NCBI GenBank assembly: GCA_021845645.1
Contig: JAJZVM010000004.1
Coordinates: forward strand, 62,001 to 126,000
Origin: Bacillota bacterium
Lineage (GTDB): Bacteria; Bacillota_E; JAJZYS01; JAJYTV01
Reading direction: 5' to 3'
DNA: 64,000 bases
Below, piece after piece: positions 23,021 through 31,249 of this stretch. Below the pieces are notes generated by a model that saw only the letters and a list, made by a program, of their open reading frames with translations, did no database searches and was not told the origin of the DNA. Position 1 is the first letter of the stretch. Each line of letters opens with the position of its first letter. Position numbers and translations under genes: made by a program.

Positions 23021-23824
23021 GTGTCTACGGTCCCGTCCGACCTTTCGTTGCTCGTCGATCCCACGCGTGTGCGCGTGGTGCGGCTCCTGGCAGAGCGTTC
23101 TCTCACCGTCAGCCAGTTGGCGGATCTGCTTGAACTGCGTCAGCCAACGATTTCGCAGCACATGCAGCGTCTTGCGGCGGCGGGGATCGTACGGCGCATC
23201 CGCCAGGGCCGCGAAGTCCTGTACCAGTTGCGGCCGACAGCCGTCGGAGATGCCATCGGCAACTTCACGAAGATGTTCACGACCCCGATGGCCGACCTGC
23301 CGTTCATGGCCAAGCAGAGTGCGCGCTGGCCGAGTGTCGTGGGCGCGCCGCTCGACGTCGCGGTAGGCGAACCGCAAGGCGTCGTGCCGGAGCCTGCCGA
23401 TCTGCACAGCGTGCTCTTCGTGTGCGTGGGCAACTCCGCGCGCAGCCAGATCGCCGAGGGATTCGCACGCACGATGGGAGATCCTGGCCTTTGTGTCATG
23501 AGCGCGGGGCTCGAGCCTCTCGGCGTTAACCCGCTGGCCCGGGAAGTCATGGCGGAGGTCGGCATTGATCTGTCAGGGCAGACGTCCAAGGCCATAACCC
23601 CGCACCACCTGCGGCGCGCGGACCTGGTGATCACCCTGTGCGGTGCCGAGGGCGGCTGGCGTCCGGCGGCGGATCACCCTTATGCGTGGCGGTACTGGCC
23701 GGTGCCCGATCCCGCGCAAGGCGAAGGATCTCCTGAGCACCGCCTTGCCCGCTTCCGCTCGGCGCGCGAGCACGTGCGTGCGCGCGTCGAGGACCTGCTG
23801 GCCGAGTTCTCCCTCGCGACCTGA
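23021..23824 (+). CDS. ArsR-ArsC fusion: winged-helix regulator joined to LMW-phosphatase-type arsenate reductase domain
   Basis: A 267-residue two-domain protein. Residues 1-90 form an ArsR-type winged helix (DPTRVRVVRLLAERSLTVSQLADLL, then QPTISQHMQRLAAAGIV). Residues about 127-265 form a low-molecular-weight protein-tyrosine-phosphatase/ArsC domain with the P-loop FVCVGNSARSQIAEGFAR (CxxxxxR). In thioredoxin-linked ArsC the P-loop reads CTGNSCRS and two more Cys follow; here the P-loop position is Ala and only a single Cys occurs in the later loop (VITLCGAEGGW). A mycothiol/bacillithiol-type or regulatory mechanism is therefore more likely. GTG start at 23021. Confidence 0.9.
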   Translation: MSTVPSDLSLLVDPTRVRVVRLLAERSLTVSQLADLLELRQPTISQHMQRLAAAGIVRRIRQGREVLYQLRPTAVGDAIGNFTKMFTTPMADLPFMAKQSARWPSVVGAPLDVAVGEPQGVVPEPADLHSVLFVCVGNSARSQIAEGFARTMGDPGLCVMSAGLEPLGVNPLAREVMAEVGIDLSGQTSKAITPHHLRRADLVITLCGAEGGWRPAADHPYAWRYWPVPDPAQGEGSPEHRLARFRSAREHVRARVEDLLAEFSLAT

Positions 23825-23863
23825 AGGCCTCTGCCGCGACCGGTCGCCGTCCTCCAACACGGA

Positions 23864-23901
23864 CCAGCGGGATGCTCCCCGAAGAGGGAGCATCCCGCTG
23901 G
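23864..23901. terminator. Strong bidirectional hairpin between ArsR-ArsC and torD-like genes
   Basis: A perfect 16-bp stem CCAGCGGGATGCTCCC/GGGAGCATCCCGCTGG (23864-23879 with 23886-23901) with a 6-nt loop. It separates two convergent genes. It has no U-tract, but its position argues for a shared terminator. Confidence 0.7.
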
Positions 23902-23930
23902 CTCTACGCATCCCGCTGCCGCCTGGCGGG

Positions 23931-24566
23931 CTATTGCGCCCGTAGGCCGAGCTCGTCGTCCAACCGCAGGTAGCTGAGCAGCAGGTCGAGGACCGCAGGG
24001 TAGAATACAGCCTCGCCCTGCGCGTGCACCTTTTGCGCGAGCTCGGGCAGCCACTCCATCAGGTCGGCGCGCAGCCAGCGCTCCCACTCGGCCGGCGACT
24101 GCTCGGCGAGAGGATCTTCCTTCCCCAGTGCCCGACGCTCGATCACTTCGGCGAGCAGCGCAAGCAGGAGCCCGAGGTGATCCGGGTCCACGAGGTACGC
24201 CTGGTCCGGCGAGAACGACTCGGGTTGCCACCCTACGCCGCAGGCCGCCGCCAGGCTCGCCACGCGGAAGCTCAGGTCGCCCCAGGCCTCGGAGCCGCCG
24301 CCGCGATAGGCGCCGCCGTAGAGCGACACGTCCCGGCCCGGCAGGGGGACGAGGAACAGCTCGCCGAACTCCGTGCGGACATCCGCCTTGGCCAGCAGGT
24401 CAAGGTCCAGGTCCTGCCCGACCGCCTCCGCTACGTGGCCCAGCATCTCGACGACCTTGGGCTGCTCCTCTTCGCGCACGGCCCTCAGCATGAGCGTCGC
24501 GAAGATGCCGTAGACGCCGGCGCGCATCGCGTCCTCTGTTACTCGGGTCTCAGCCGCCTTTGCCAT
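23931..24566 (-). CDS. TorD/DmsD-family molybdoenzyme chaperone
   Basis: A 211-residue, all-helical protein of the TorD family, which binds Tat signal peptides and assists Mo-cofactor insertion. It shows the typical pattern: an N-terminal helix with YGIFATLMLRAV, the FGELFLVPLPGRDVSLYGGAYRGG segment (E-Y/F-x-x-L-F and P-Y-x-S-x-Y-type region), the D-H-L-G-L-L-L-x-L-L motif and a C-terminal helix. Start at ATG 24566 (GAGGAAGG). It lies 25 nt downstream of the catalytic subunit gene it must serve. Confidence 0.88.
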   Translation of the reverse strand: MAKAAETRVTEDAMRAGVYGIFATLMLRAVREEEQPKVVEMLGHVAEAVGQDLDLDLLAKADVRTEFGELFLVPLPGRDVSLYGGAYRGGGSEAWGDLSFRVASLAAACGVGWQPESFSPDQAYLVDPDHLGLLLALLAEVIERRALGKEDPLAEQSPAEWERWLRADLMEWLPELAQKVHAQGEAVFYPAVLDLLLSYLRLDDELGLRAQ

Positions 24567-24591
24567 GCCTTCCTCTCCCCCGCCGTCCACG

Positions 24592-27500
24592 TCAGACCTT
24601 CTCGACCTTGACCCGGGTGTCGTAGTAGTTGCAGCCGCCGCCCACCTGGTCGATGAGGCAGGTGCCCCAGCCATCGCTGTCGGTGAGAGAAGGGTCGAGG
24701 CGCATGAGCGCATTGAGGCGTACAGGGGCGTTGCGGGAGGAGTCGCCTGCGTAGGTGACGCCGTTGATCGTCCACTTGCCGGAGCCGTACTGCCAGTGGC
24801 CGAAGGAGTTCGGGAAGGTGACGACGCCCGGGCGCACCGCGGGCATCAGCCGCACCTTGGTGACGATCCCCTGCGGGTAGGTGGCGGAGCTCACCCGGAC
24901 GCGGTCGCCATCGGCGACATGCAGCCGCGCGGCATCCACCGGATTGATGTCGAGGAACGCCTCGGGCATCAGTTCGCGCAACCAGGCATTCGCGAACGTG
25001 CGGGCATGCGTGTGGATCGGCTGCTTGTAGGTCGAGAGATGGAACGGGTACTCCGCCTTGGCATCGACGGAAGCCATCGCGACGCCGTTGTGGAAGGCCA
25101 CCGGCTCGTAGCGCGCCGTGCCGTGGAACAGTTCGCCGGTGATCGCGTTGTGCGTCGTGGCCACGATGGGGTTGTAGACCTGCAGCGGCATGTCCTTGGC
25201 TCCGAACTGATGCGTCATCTCCGTCGGGCGGTTCCCCGGCAGATAGCCGAGGTCGTAGTCCTCGAAGCGGCCGCCACGCGCCATGACGTACGCCGCCTTG
25301 CGCCACTGGGCTTGCGTCAGCGCCTCGGGCGCCACCTTGTACCAGCGCGCGGCCGGCAGCCACTCCTGGTCGTTCGCGTCCGGCACGGGGCCGAGTTTCG
25401 TCTGCTGGCCGCCGGAGAGGCCGAGGAAGCTGCCGTCATAGGCGATGTTCGCGACCATCTTGAGGTAGTAATCCTCGCGCCGGTGCAGGCTGCCGCCCTC
25501 GAGGAACGCGTTCGGGCCGAAGCCGGGCAGACCCAGGCGCTCCGCTACATCGATCAGGAATGTCTCCACCGACATCGCGCGTCCGTCGGACGTTCGCGCA
25601 GTGAGCGGCTCCACCACCGGCTGCCTCACGCCGGTAACGCTGGTCGGGGTGGTCGGGAACCCAGGGAGAGCGCCCCACGTCTCGAGGTACGTCGTGTCGG
25701 GCACGATGTAGTCCGCGTAGGACGAGCTCTCGGCGATGATGATGTCGCTCGCGATGAAGAGCGGCACCTTCTTGAAGTCCTTGATCAGCCTGAACCAGGG
25801 CAGGCTCTCGTCATGCAGTCCACCCATCCCCGGCGGGGCCGAATAGCCTGGGTTGCCCTCGTGCATCATCATGATCTTGACCGGATACGGGTACTGGTAC
25901 CAGGCTCCGGCGAAGATCTCCTCCCAGATGCCGAACCCGAAGGGAAACCACGGGCGCGGGGCGGGGAACGGCGACTTGCCTGCCGCCACGGCGTCCTGAT
26001 AGAGGGAGGACTGCTCGTAGAAGCTGCCCTCGCGCGAGATGTGCACCCCGCCAGGCACGCCCTTCGGCTGGCCAGGCCACTTGCTGAGGTTGTAGGGCAC
26101 TTTCCCGCCGGAGCCGACGAAGTCCGCGGCGCCGCCGCCGGTGATGTAGCCGCCCGCCCAATCGATGTTACCGATCAGGAAGTTGAGGGTGAGGATGCCG
26201 CGGCCCGCGTAGACGCCGTTGCTGTGCATGGCTGGGCCTCTGTAGAAGTCCGCCACGGCCTTCTTGCCATGCGCAGTGAACTCGCTCGCGAGCTCCTCGA
26301 TCACGCTGCGCGAGAGGCCGGCCTCGCGGGCGTACTGGTCGAGTGTATAACGCGTGGCCTCCTCATAGAGGATCTGCATGCCGGTCTGCACGGGAATACC
26401 GTTGACCGTACTCGGCTGCACGGACATGTCGCCCAGGGGCCAGAGCTGACCCTGCGTCACGGCCGTGGCCAGCTGAGGCCTGCCCGCGGCGTCGAGCACG
26501 ACCGGCGTCTGGGCGTCGCTGCTGCTCGCCGAGGCGAGCCCCGCGCGCTCCGCCGTGAGGAAACTTTGGTAGTCCGGAGCCTTGGGATCCTTGACCACGA
26601 GGTACGTGGCGTTCGTGAAGTCGGGCTCCCCGGCCTGGTTCGCCGCCGCCTGCGTGGTGTTCGAGAGGAACTGTGCGTCGTAGCGGTGGTGCTCGATGAT
26701 CCAGCGGATCATGCCCAGGACGAGCGCCCCGTCGCCGCCGGGCACGATCGGTACGTAGCGGCTCGCCTGCAGGACGGAGTTCGGGGCCGTGACGTCCACG
26801 ATCACGAACTTGAGCGTGCCGTTCGCTGCGGCCTGGGCGGTCTTGCGCGCCAGGGTCTGCATCGGGAAGTTCGCGCCGTAGACGTTGGCGCCGAACCAGA
26901 TGATGAACTCCGCGTTCTCGATGTCCGGCTTGAGCATGGCCACCTTGCCGTCCAGCGACTGCTGCGTCGCGACATGGTGGTTGAGCTCGCAGACCGCGAC
27001 GTGCGGCATCGCGTTGACCGAGCCGAAGGCGTTCGCAAAGCGTGTCAGGAACGTGTTCTGACCAGGCTCAGACCTGCCCCAGAACAGGGTGAACTGGTTG
27101 GTGAGAGGGCCGAGGTCCGGATGCTTGGGATCCACCGGCTTGAGCGGGCCCTGACCGCCCTGCCAGAGGTCCTTGAACCCCTCGACGTAGCGGGTCTCCT
27201 CGCCCGGCACGTTCTTGAAGAGGTATCCCCCTTCCGTGACCTCGGAGACCAGCTGATCCCAGCTGATGACCTGCCACTGGTTGCTGCCGCGCGGTCCCTT
27301 CCGCTTCAGCGGGTAGAAGACGCGATAGCGGTCGTAGAGCGTCTGCTTGCCCGCCTGACCGCGGGCGCAGACGGAGTGCGGCTGAGTCCAGCGCAGCGCG
27401 TCCGAGACTGCGGTCGCGTAAGGGGCCTGGGGTTCCGTGGCGTTCGGGTGGTAGGGGTTCCCGTCGATCTTCATCAGGATGCCGTTGAAGACCCTGGCCT

Positions 27501-27717
27501 CGATGCCGCAGTCGCTGCGGCACTGCCTGCAGACGCTGTAGCGCAGATCGACGTTCTTCCACAGCTCGGTGCGCATGGGGAAGACGTACTGCCCACGCTG
27601 GCGGAACACGCCGCCGAGCCACGGCGACGACCCCCAGACTCCCGCGACCAGCGATGCGGCCGCCGCGCTGCCTGTCACGAACTGCTTGCGCGATACCTTC
27701 TTGTCAATGAGCGACAT
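24592..27717 (-). CDS. Molybdopterin oxidoreductase catalytic subunit, tetrathionate/sulfur/arsenate reductase type
   Basis: A 1041-residue bis-MGD enzyme of the DMSO reductase superfamily. The N-terminus is a Tat-like signal with an Arg-Lys instead of Arg-Arg pair (SRKQF, residues 9-13) and a hydrophobic stretch, so it is exported folded. Cys 63, 66, 70 and 117 bind a [4Fe-4S] cluster. Cys243, in NAMPHVAVCE after RFANAFGSVN, is at the Mo-ligand position. The C-terminal half has DIIIAESSSYADYIVPDTTYLETWG and the pterin-binding domain starting at YNPIVATTHN. Length, subunit partners and motif spacing fit TtrA/SreA-like or related thiosulfate/selenate/arsenate reductases; the exact acceptor is not resolved. 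Confidence 0.88.
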   Translation of the reverse strand: MSLIDKKVSRKQFVTGSAAAASLVAGVWGSSPWLGGVFRQRGQYVFPMRTELWKNVDLRYSVCRQCRSDCGIEARVFNGILMKIDGNPYHPNATEPQAPYATAVSDALRWTQPHSVCARGQAGKQTLYDRYRVFYPLKRKGPRGSNQWQVISWDQLVSEVTEGGYLFKNVPGEETRYVEGFKDLWQGGQGPLKPVDPKHPDLGPLTNQFTLFWGRSEPGQNTFLTRFANAFGSVNAMPHVAVCELNHHVATQQSLDGKVAMLKPDIENAEFIIWFGANVYGANFPMQTLARKTAQAAANGTLKFVIVDVTAPNSVLQASRYVPIVPGGDGALVLGMIRWIIEHHRYDAQFLSNTTQAAANQAGEPDFTNATYLVVKDPKAPDYQSFLTAERAGLASASSSDAQTPVVLDAAGRPQLATAVTQGQLWPLGDMSVQPSTVNGIPVQTGMQILYEEATRYTLDQYAREAGLSRSVIEELASEFTAHGKKAVADFYRGPAMHSNGVYAGRGILTLNFLIGNIDWAGGYITGGGAADFVGSGGKVPYNLSKWPGQPKGVPGGVHISREGSFYEQSSLYQDAVAAGKSPFPAPRPWFPFGFGIWEEIFAGAWYQYPYPVKIMMMHEGNPGYSAPPGMGGLHDESLPWFRLIKDFKKVPLFIASDIIIAESSSYADYIVPDTTYLETWGALPGFPTTPTSVTGVRQPVVEPLTARTSDGRAMSVETFLIDVAERLGLPGFGPNAFLEGGSLHRREDYYLKMVANIAYDGSFLGLSGGQQTKLGPVPDANDQEWLPAARWYKVAPEALTQAQWRKAAYVMARGGRFEDYDLGYLPGNRPTEMTHQFGAKDMPLQVYNPIVATTHNAITGELFHGTARYEPVAFHNGVAMASVDAKAEYPFHLSTYKQPIHTHARTFANAWLRELMPEAFLDINPVDAARLHVADGDRVRVSSATYPQGIVTKVRLMPAVRPGVVTFPNSFGHWQYGSGKWTINGVTYAGDSSRNAPVRLNALMRLDPSLTDSDGWGTCLIDQVGGGCNYYDTRVKVEKV

Positions 27718-27721
27718 TTCC

Positions 27722-28927
27722 CTACCCCTTCACGGGCGTGCTTGCCCCGGACTCGACACCGCGCGTCGGCGCACCTGAGGACAGCAGGCTGTCAAGCGGC
27801 TCCCAGGGCAGGAACTCCACCAGCAGGGAGAAGATGAACAGCACGATCGCAAAGAGCCCGATCACGACCTGCACCGACGCCCTGCCGAAGGCAGGCGGCG
27901 TGTAGAGGATGAGGCCCTGCGAAACCTTAGGCTGCAGCTGTCCGCCGATGACCGTGTTGTAGCGCATCGCGTAGACGCTGATGACGGTCAGAAGGGCCGC
28001 CAGCGAAGCCCACAGGGCCGAACGGCGGACAAAGCGGAAGAAGGTGAGCACAAGCGCGAGCACCAGGAACCCGAGCTGCAGGCCCCAGTACATGAACGTC
28101 AGCGGTCCGCCCATGAAGATCTGGCTGAAGCCCTGGAACACAGGGCCGGACGCGTACGCCGAGACCCCGGAGTTCAGGAGGTCGACCGCGTCCAGGAAGA
28201 GGTCGATGAAGATCGTCCACATGAGCAGCGACACGAGACCCTCGATGATCCGCGGATCGGTGCGGCGCTCGGGGGAGAGGTACCGCCACACGACGCTGTA
28301 CACCAGGATCATCAGCGCCACGCCGGAAACGATCGCAGATACGATGAACAGCACGGGCATGAGGGGATTGCTCCAAAGCGGCCGCGCCTTGATCGCCCCG
28401 AAGACGAAGCCGATGTAGCCGTGGAAGGCGAACGCGAGCAGGATGCCGGCACTCGCGAGGAACACCAGAAGCGCGTGGTCACGACGCTGCGCGCGCTCGG
28501 AGAGATCATGGCTGCCCAGGGCGAAGAAGCGGTAGAGGGCGCCGCGCCACCCGGGCACGACCTGCCCGAGGCGGATGTTGTCCTGGCGGAAGGCGAAGTA
28601 GACCTCGACCAGCACGAGCAGGACATACGTCGTCCAGATCATCGTGAAGAGGCCCAGCGGAGAGTATGGCAAGTGCGCCCGCGTGTACAGCTCGAGGAGC
28701 CGTGATGGCTGGCGCGCATCGGACAGCGGGGCCAGCGGCGCCACCAGCAGGAATGCGAGCGTGACGAGCAGGGACAGCTTCGCGATCGGTTCGAAGATCT
28801 TCTGCCCGAACACCTTGGAGAGCGAGCCGACGATGAACGACCCCGCCACCAGCCCCGAGATGTAGGGGTAGATGACGATCGGCAGACCCCAGTAGACGTG
28901 CTCGAGACCCATGACCGGCACGTTCAT
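27722..28927 (-). CDS. NrfD/PsrC-type membrane anchor subunit
   Basis: A 401-residue polytopic protein with about 9-10 hydrophobic helices, as in PsrC/TtrC quinol-oxidising anchors. The first helix has YWGLPIVIYPYISGLVAGSFIVG, the conserved region of the family. Located between the FeS and the catalytic subunit genes, it would take electrons from menaquinol (or donate to it) through the FeS subunit. It starts 1 nt after the FeS subunit stop and ends 4 nt before the catalytic subunit. Confidence 0.9.
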   Translation of the reverse strand: MNVPVMGLEHVYWGLPIVIYPYISGLVAGSFIVGSLSKVFGQKIFEPIAKLSLLVTLAFLLVAPLAPLSDARQPSRLLELYTRAHLPYSPLGLFTMIWTTYVLLVLVEVYFAFRQDNIRLGQVVPGWRGALYRFFALGSHDLSERAQRRDHALLVFLASAGILLAFAFHGYIGFVFGAIKARPLWSNPLMPVLFIVSAIVSGVALMILVYSVVWRYLSPERRTDPRIIEGLVSLLMWTIFIDLFLDAVDLLNSGVSAYASGPVFQGFSQIFMGGPLTFMYWGLQLGFLVLALVLTFFRFVRRSALWASLAALLTVISVYAMRYNTVIGGQLQPKVSQGLILYTPPAFGRASVQVVIGLFAIVLFIFSLLVEFLPWEPLDSLLSSGAPTRGVESGASTPVKG

Positions 28928-28928
28928 G

Positions 28929-29915
28929 CTACTTCACCCCCACAGTGCTGTTGGAGTTCTCGGTATACGTGAACACCATGTGCTGCACGGTGGGATCGTC
29001 CGAGCTCAGGATCTCGCCGCTCATGCCAATGTAGAAGACCTGCGGCTCTGTGCCGAACTCCGGATGAAGGACGCTGTTCGCAGAGGAGCCCAGCAGTTGG
29101 CTCACCTCGCTGGAAGGATCGTTGAGGTCGCCGAAGATGCGCGCCCTGCCGACGCAGGATGTCACGCAGGCAGGCAGCAGCCCCACGTCGATGCGCTCCA
29201 CGCACAAGTTGCACTTGTCGGCCACGTGAGAGACGGGGTTCAGGTAGCGGGCGCCGTACGGGCAGGCGTTGACGCAGGTGCCGCAGCCGATGCAGAGCTC
29301 AGGATCCACGAGCACCGGCCCATCCTCCCGCTTGTAGGTCGCCTTGACAGGACAGACCTCGACGCAGGGCGGGTTGTCGCAGTGGTTGCACATCTTCGGA
29401 ACCGACACCATGTGCACATCCGGTGCATAGTTGCCGTTGTCGGTGACGACGCTGCCCTGCGGGTCCGGCCGCATGCCGCCGGTCTGATACGTGTCGACCC
29501 AGGTGCGGAACACGCCCACCGGTATGTTGTTCTCCGCCTTGCAGGACACGGTGCAGGTCTGGCAGCCCGTGCACTTGCGCAGGTCCATGACCATGACGTA
29601 GTGGTGCTTCGGCTTGAGCTTGGCGATCTGCCCGAAGTTGTCGTGGAACCGGCGCAGGTTCCCCGGGTCGTTGATCCGGTCCCAGTCCTGCCAGCCGTCC
29701 CGCTTCTGCAGCTGGACCTGGCTCCACCCCTCCCAGGAGAGGTTGTCCTGGGGGTCCAGGCTAGGGTCGCCGGCGGGCGTCGCAGCCTTCAGCTTCTCTG
29801 GAAAGTCGGAGAGGGCAAGACCCAGCACGCCGACGGCCACGGCCGCCTTGGCCATGTCCTGCACGAAGTGCTCGCGCGAGACTTCCTCGTTCTTGTGGTT
29901 CGCTTCATCGGCCAT
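28929..29915 (-). CDS. Four-cluster ferredoxin-type electron transfer subunit (TtrB/PsrB-like)
   Basis: A 328-residue protein with four Cys clusters: RKCTGCQTCTVSCK, PKMCNHCDNPPCVEVCP, ELCIGCGTCVNACPYG and DKCNLCVERIDVGLLPACVTSC. This is the standard four [4Fe-4S] arrangement of this subunit class. It begins with a signal-like N-terminus, VSREHFVQDMAKAAVAVGVLGLALS, which has a hydrophobic region but only one Arg, so it may travel out with the catalytic subunit or have its own variant Tat signal. ATG 29915 is favoured (GGTGGAG 8 nt upstream); it overlaps tatC by 11 nt. Confidence 0.9.
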   Translation of the reverse strand: MADEANHKNEEVSREHFVQDMAKAAVAVGVLGLALSDFPEKLKAATPAGDPSLDPQDNLSWEGWSQVQLQKRDGWQDWDRINDPGNLRRFHDNFGQIAKLKPKHHYVMVMDLRKCTGCQTCTVSCKAENNIPVGVFRTWVDTYQTGGMRPDPQGSVVTDNGNYAPDVHMVSVPKMCNHCDNPPCVEVCPVKATYKREDGPVLVDPELCIGCGTCVNACPYGARYLNPVSHVADKCNLCVERIDVGLLPACVTSCVGRARIFGDLNDPSSEVSQLLGSSANSVLHPEFGTEPQVFYIGMSGEILSSDDPTVQHMVFTYTENSNSTVGVK

Positions 29916-30765
29916 CAGCGTCACTCCACCTCAAGCGTCTCTCGAAGTGCGGGGCCATCCAGATCGTGATTTCGTACAGCAGGTAGATCGGTACCATCAC
30001 GAGCCCGATCGAGAAGGGATCCTGCGAAGGCACGACAAACGCGGCGATCAGCCCCGCGGCGAACACGGCGACGCGCCGCCAGCGGCGCAGGCGCCGCGTG
30101 CTGACGACGCCCAGGGCCAGCAGCGTGAGCAGCACGGGCGGGATGTCGAACACACCGCCGACGGCCAGCAGGAAGCTCGACACGAAGCCAAGGTAATACG
30201 AGGCGCGGAACTGCACGTCGAACACGCCGCTGCCGAACGTGGTCAAAAAGCGCAGCGCCGCCGGCAGGACGATCGCGTAGGCGAAGGTCGCACCGACGAT
30301 GAACAGCGCGATGGCCATGAAGACCAGCTGGCGCACGACCTTGCGCCTTCGGGGCTCGAAGACCGGCGAGAGGAACGCCCACGCCTGGTAGAACCAGAGC
30401 GGAGACGTGATGATCAGGCTGCTCGCTGCGATCACGTTGATCACGGTGAAAAACGGCTCGACGGGAGAGAGCGCCAGCAGGCGATGAGCTCCGACGCCGA
30501 TGGGCGGCAGCGCCCAGTCCCAGCGCAGGTACGGGAAGCTGTGCGTCAGCGAGAGGAAGGACGTCGGCGCGTAGACGGGCAGCAGAACGATCTGCATCAA
30601 CAGCCGCCAGCGCAGGACAAGCAAAATGCCTGCCACGATCGTGACAGCGGCCCCGAAGAAGACGCGCCGACGCAGCTCTTCGATATGGTCTGCCACGGAC
30701 ATGACGCGACGTTCACGCTCGACGACCCTCAAGCCCCGGTTCGGGCTGCTGATTCTTGCCGCCAC
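29905..30765 (-). CDS. tatC: Sec-independent translocase TatC
   Basis: A 286-residue TatC with six predicted helices. Family landmarks are ADHIEELRRRVF at about residue 24, PVEPFFTVINVIAASSLIITSPLWFYQAWAFLSPVFEPRRRK and the Asp in the GGVFDIPPVLLTLLALGVV segment. GTG 30765 is supported by GGGGAG with a 7-nt spacer. It is encoded inside the Mo-reductase operon, upstream of the FeS subunit, so a reductase-dedicated Tat machine is likely. Confidence 0.93.
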   Translation of the reverse strand: MAARISSPNRGLRVVERERRVMSVADHIEELRRRVFFGAAVTIVAGILLVLRWRLLMQIVLLPVYAPTSFLSLTHSFPYLRWDWALPPIGVGAHRLLALSPVEPFFTVINVIAASSLIITSPLWFYQAWAFLSPVFEPRRRKVVRQLVFMAIALFIVGATFAYAIVLPAALRFLTTFGSGVFDVQFRASYYLGFVSSFLLAVGGVFDIPPVLLTLLALGVVSTRRLRRWRRVAVFAAGLIAAFVVPSQDPFSIGLVMVPIYLLYEITIWMAPHFERRLRWSDADGR

Positions 30766-30792
30766 GCTTTTACTCCCCTAGCGTCCCATGGA

Positions 30793-30984
30793 CTAGTTGC
30801 CCTCTGGACCCCGGCTCTGCTCCTTGTCTGTCGAGGTGTCAAGATTGTTCATGGCCTGCCGGAAATCCCGGATGCCCCTTCCCACAGCGCTTCCGATTTC
30901 GGGTATCCGCTTGGGTCCGAAGATGAGCAGCGCGAGCCCGAGCAGGAACAGGAGATGCGTCGGAGTGATCAGGTTGTCGAACAT
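30793..30984 (-). CDS. tatA: Twin-arginine translocase subunit TatA
   Basis: A 63-residue TatA/E-type protein. It has one N-terminal helix (THLLFLLGLALLIFGPKRIPEIG) with the F-G-P-K-R-L/I-P-E-I-G hinge, an amphipathic helix (VGRGIRDFRQAMNNL) and a polar tail. ATG 30984 is preferred over GTG 30999 because GGTGG lies 10 nt upstream. First gene of the reductase-Tat operon; the promoter region lies at 30985-31060, where an AT-rich stretch TATACGTTAATATAAGG is found. Confidence 0.92.
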   Translation of the reverse strand: MFDNLITPTHLLFLLGLALLIFGPKRIPEIGSAVGRGIRDFRQAMNNLDTSTDKEQSRGPEGN

Positions 30985-31249
30985 TGCGGACCATTCCACC
31001 TTTCCGATTCTTAGGTCTTGAACTATACGTTAATATAAGGCAGTGACCTATATGAGGGGGCAGGCCCAAGTCGCCTAGACCGCAAGTCCACGCGACCCGC
31101 TCCACCAGAGCACATGGATGCGGCCATTCCGCCGGTGGGATGGGGCCAACCGGTCTGCGCACTGCGCCACCCGACCCCTGCTTTGGCAGCCCCAGCACGC
31201 CATCCGCATCCTGTCCGAGCCACAGCCCAGCGCATGGGAGTGAGCCTAG

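Noticed and set aside
24565..27837. A 1090-codon open frame on the plus strand opposite the Mo-reductase gene
   Set aside because: Codon composition is that of the antisense of a GC-rich gene (Arg, Val, His, Asp-rich, no domains); the minus-strand gene has full motif support.
31000..31050. FNR-type site before tatA
   Set aside because: The AT-rich stretch TATACGTTAATATAAGG lacks TTGAT-N4-ATCAA symmetry.
31000..31249. Possible Moco riboswitch upstream of moaA
   Set aside because: No conserved Moco-motif blocks were found in the leader.
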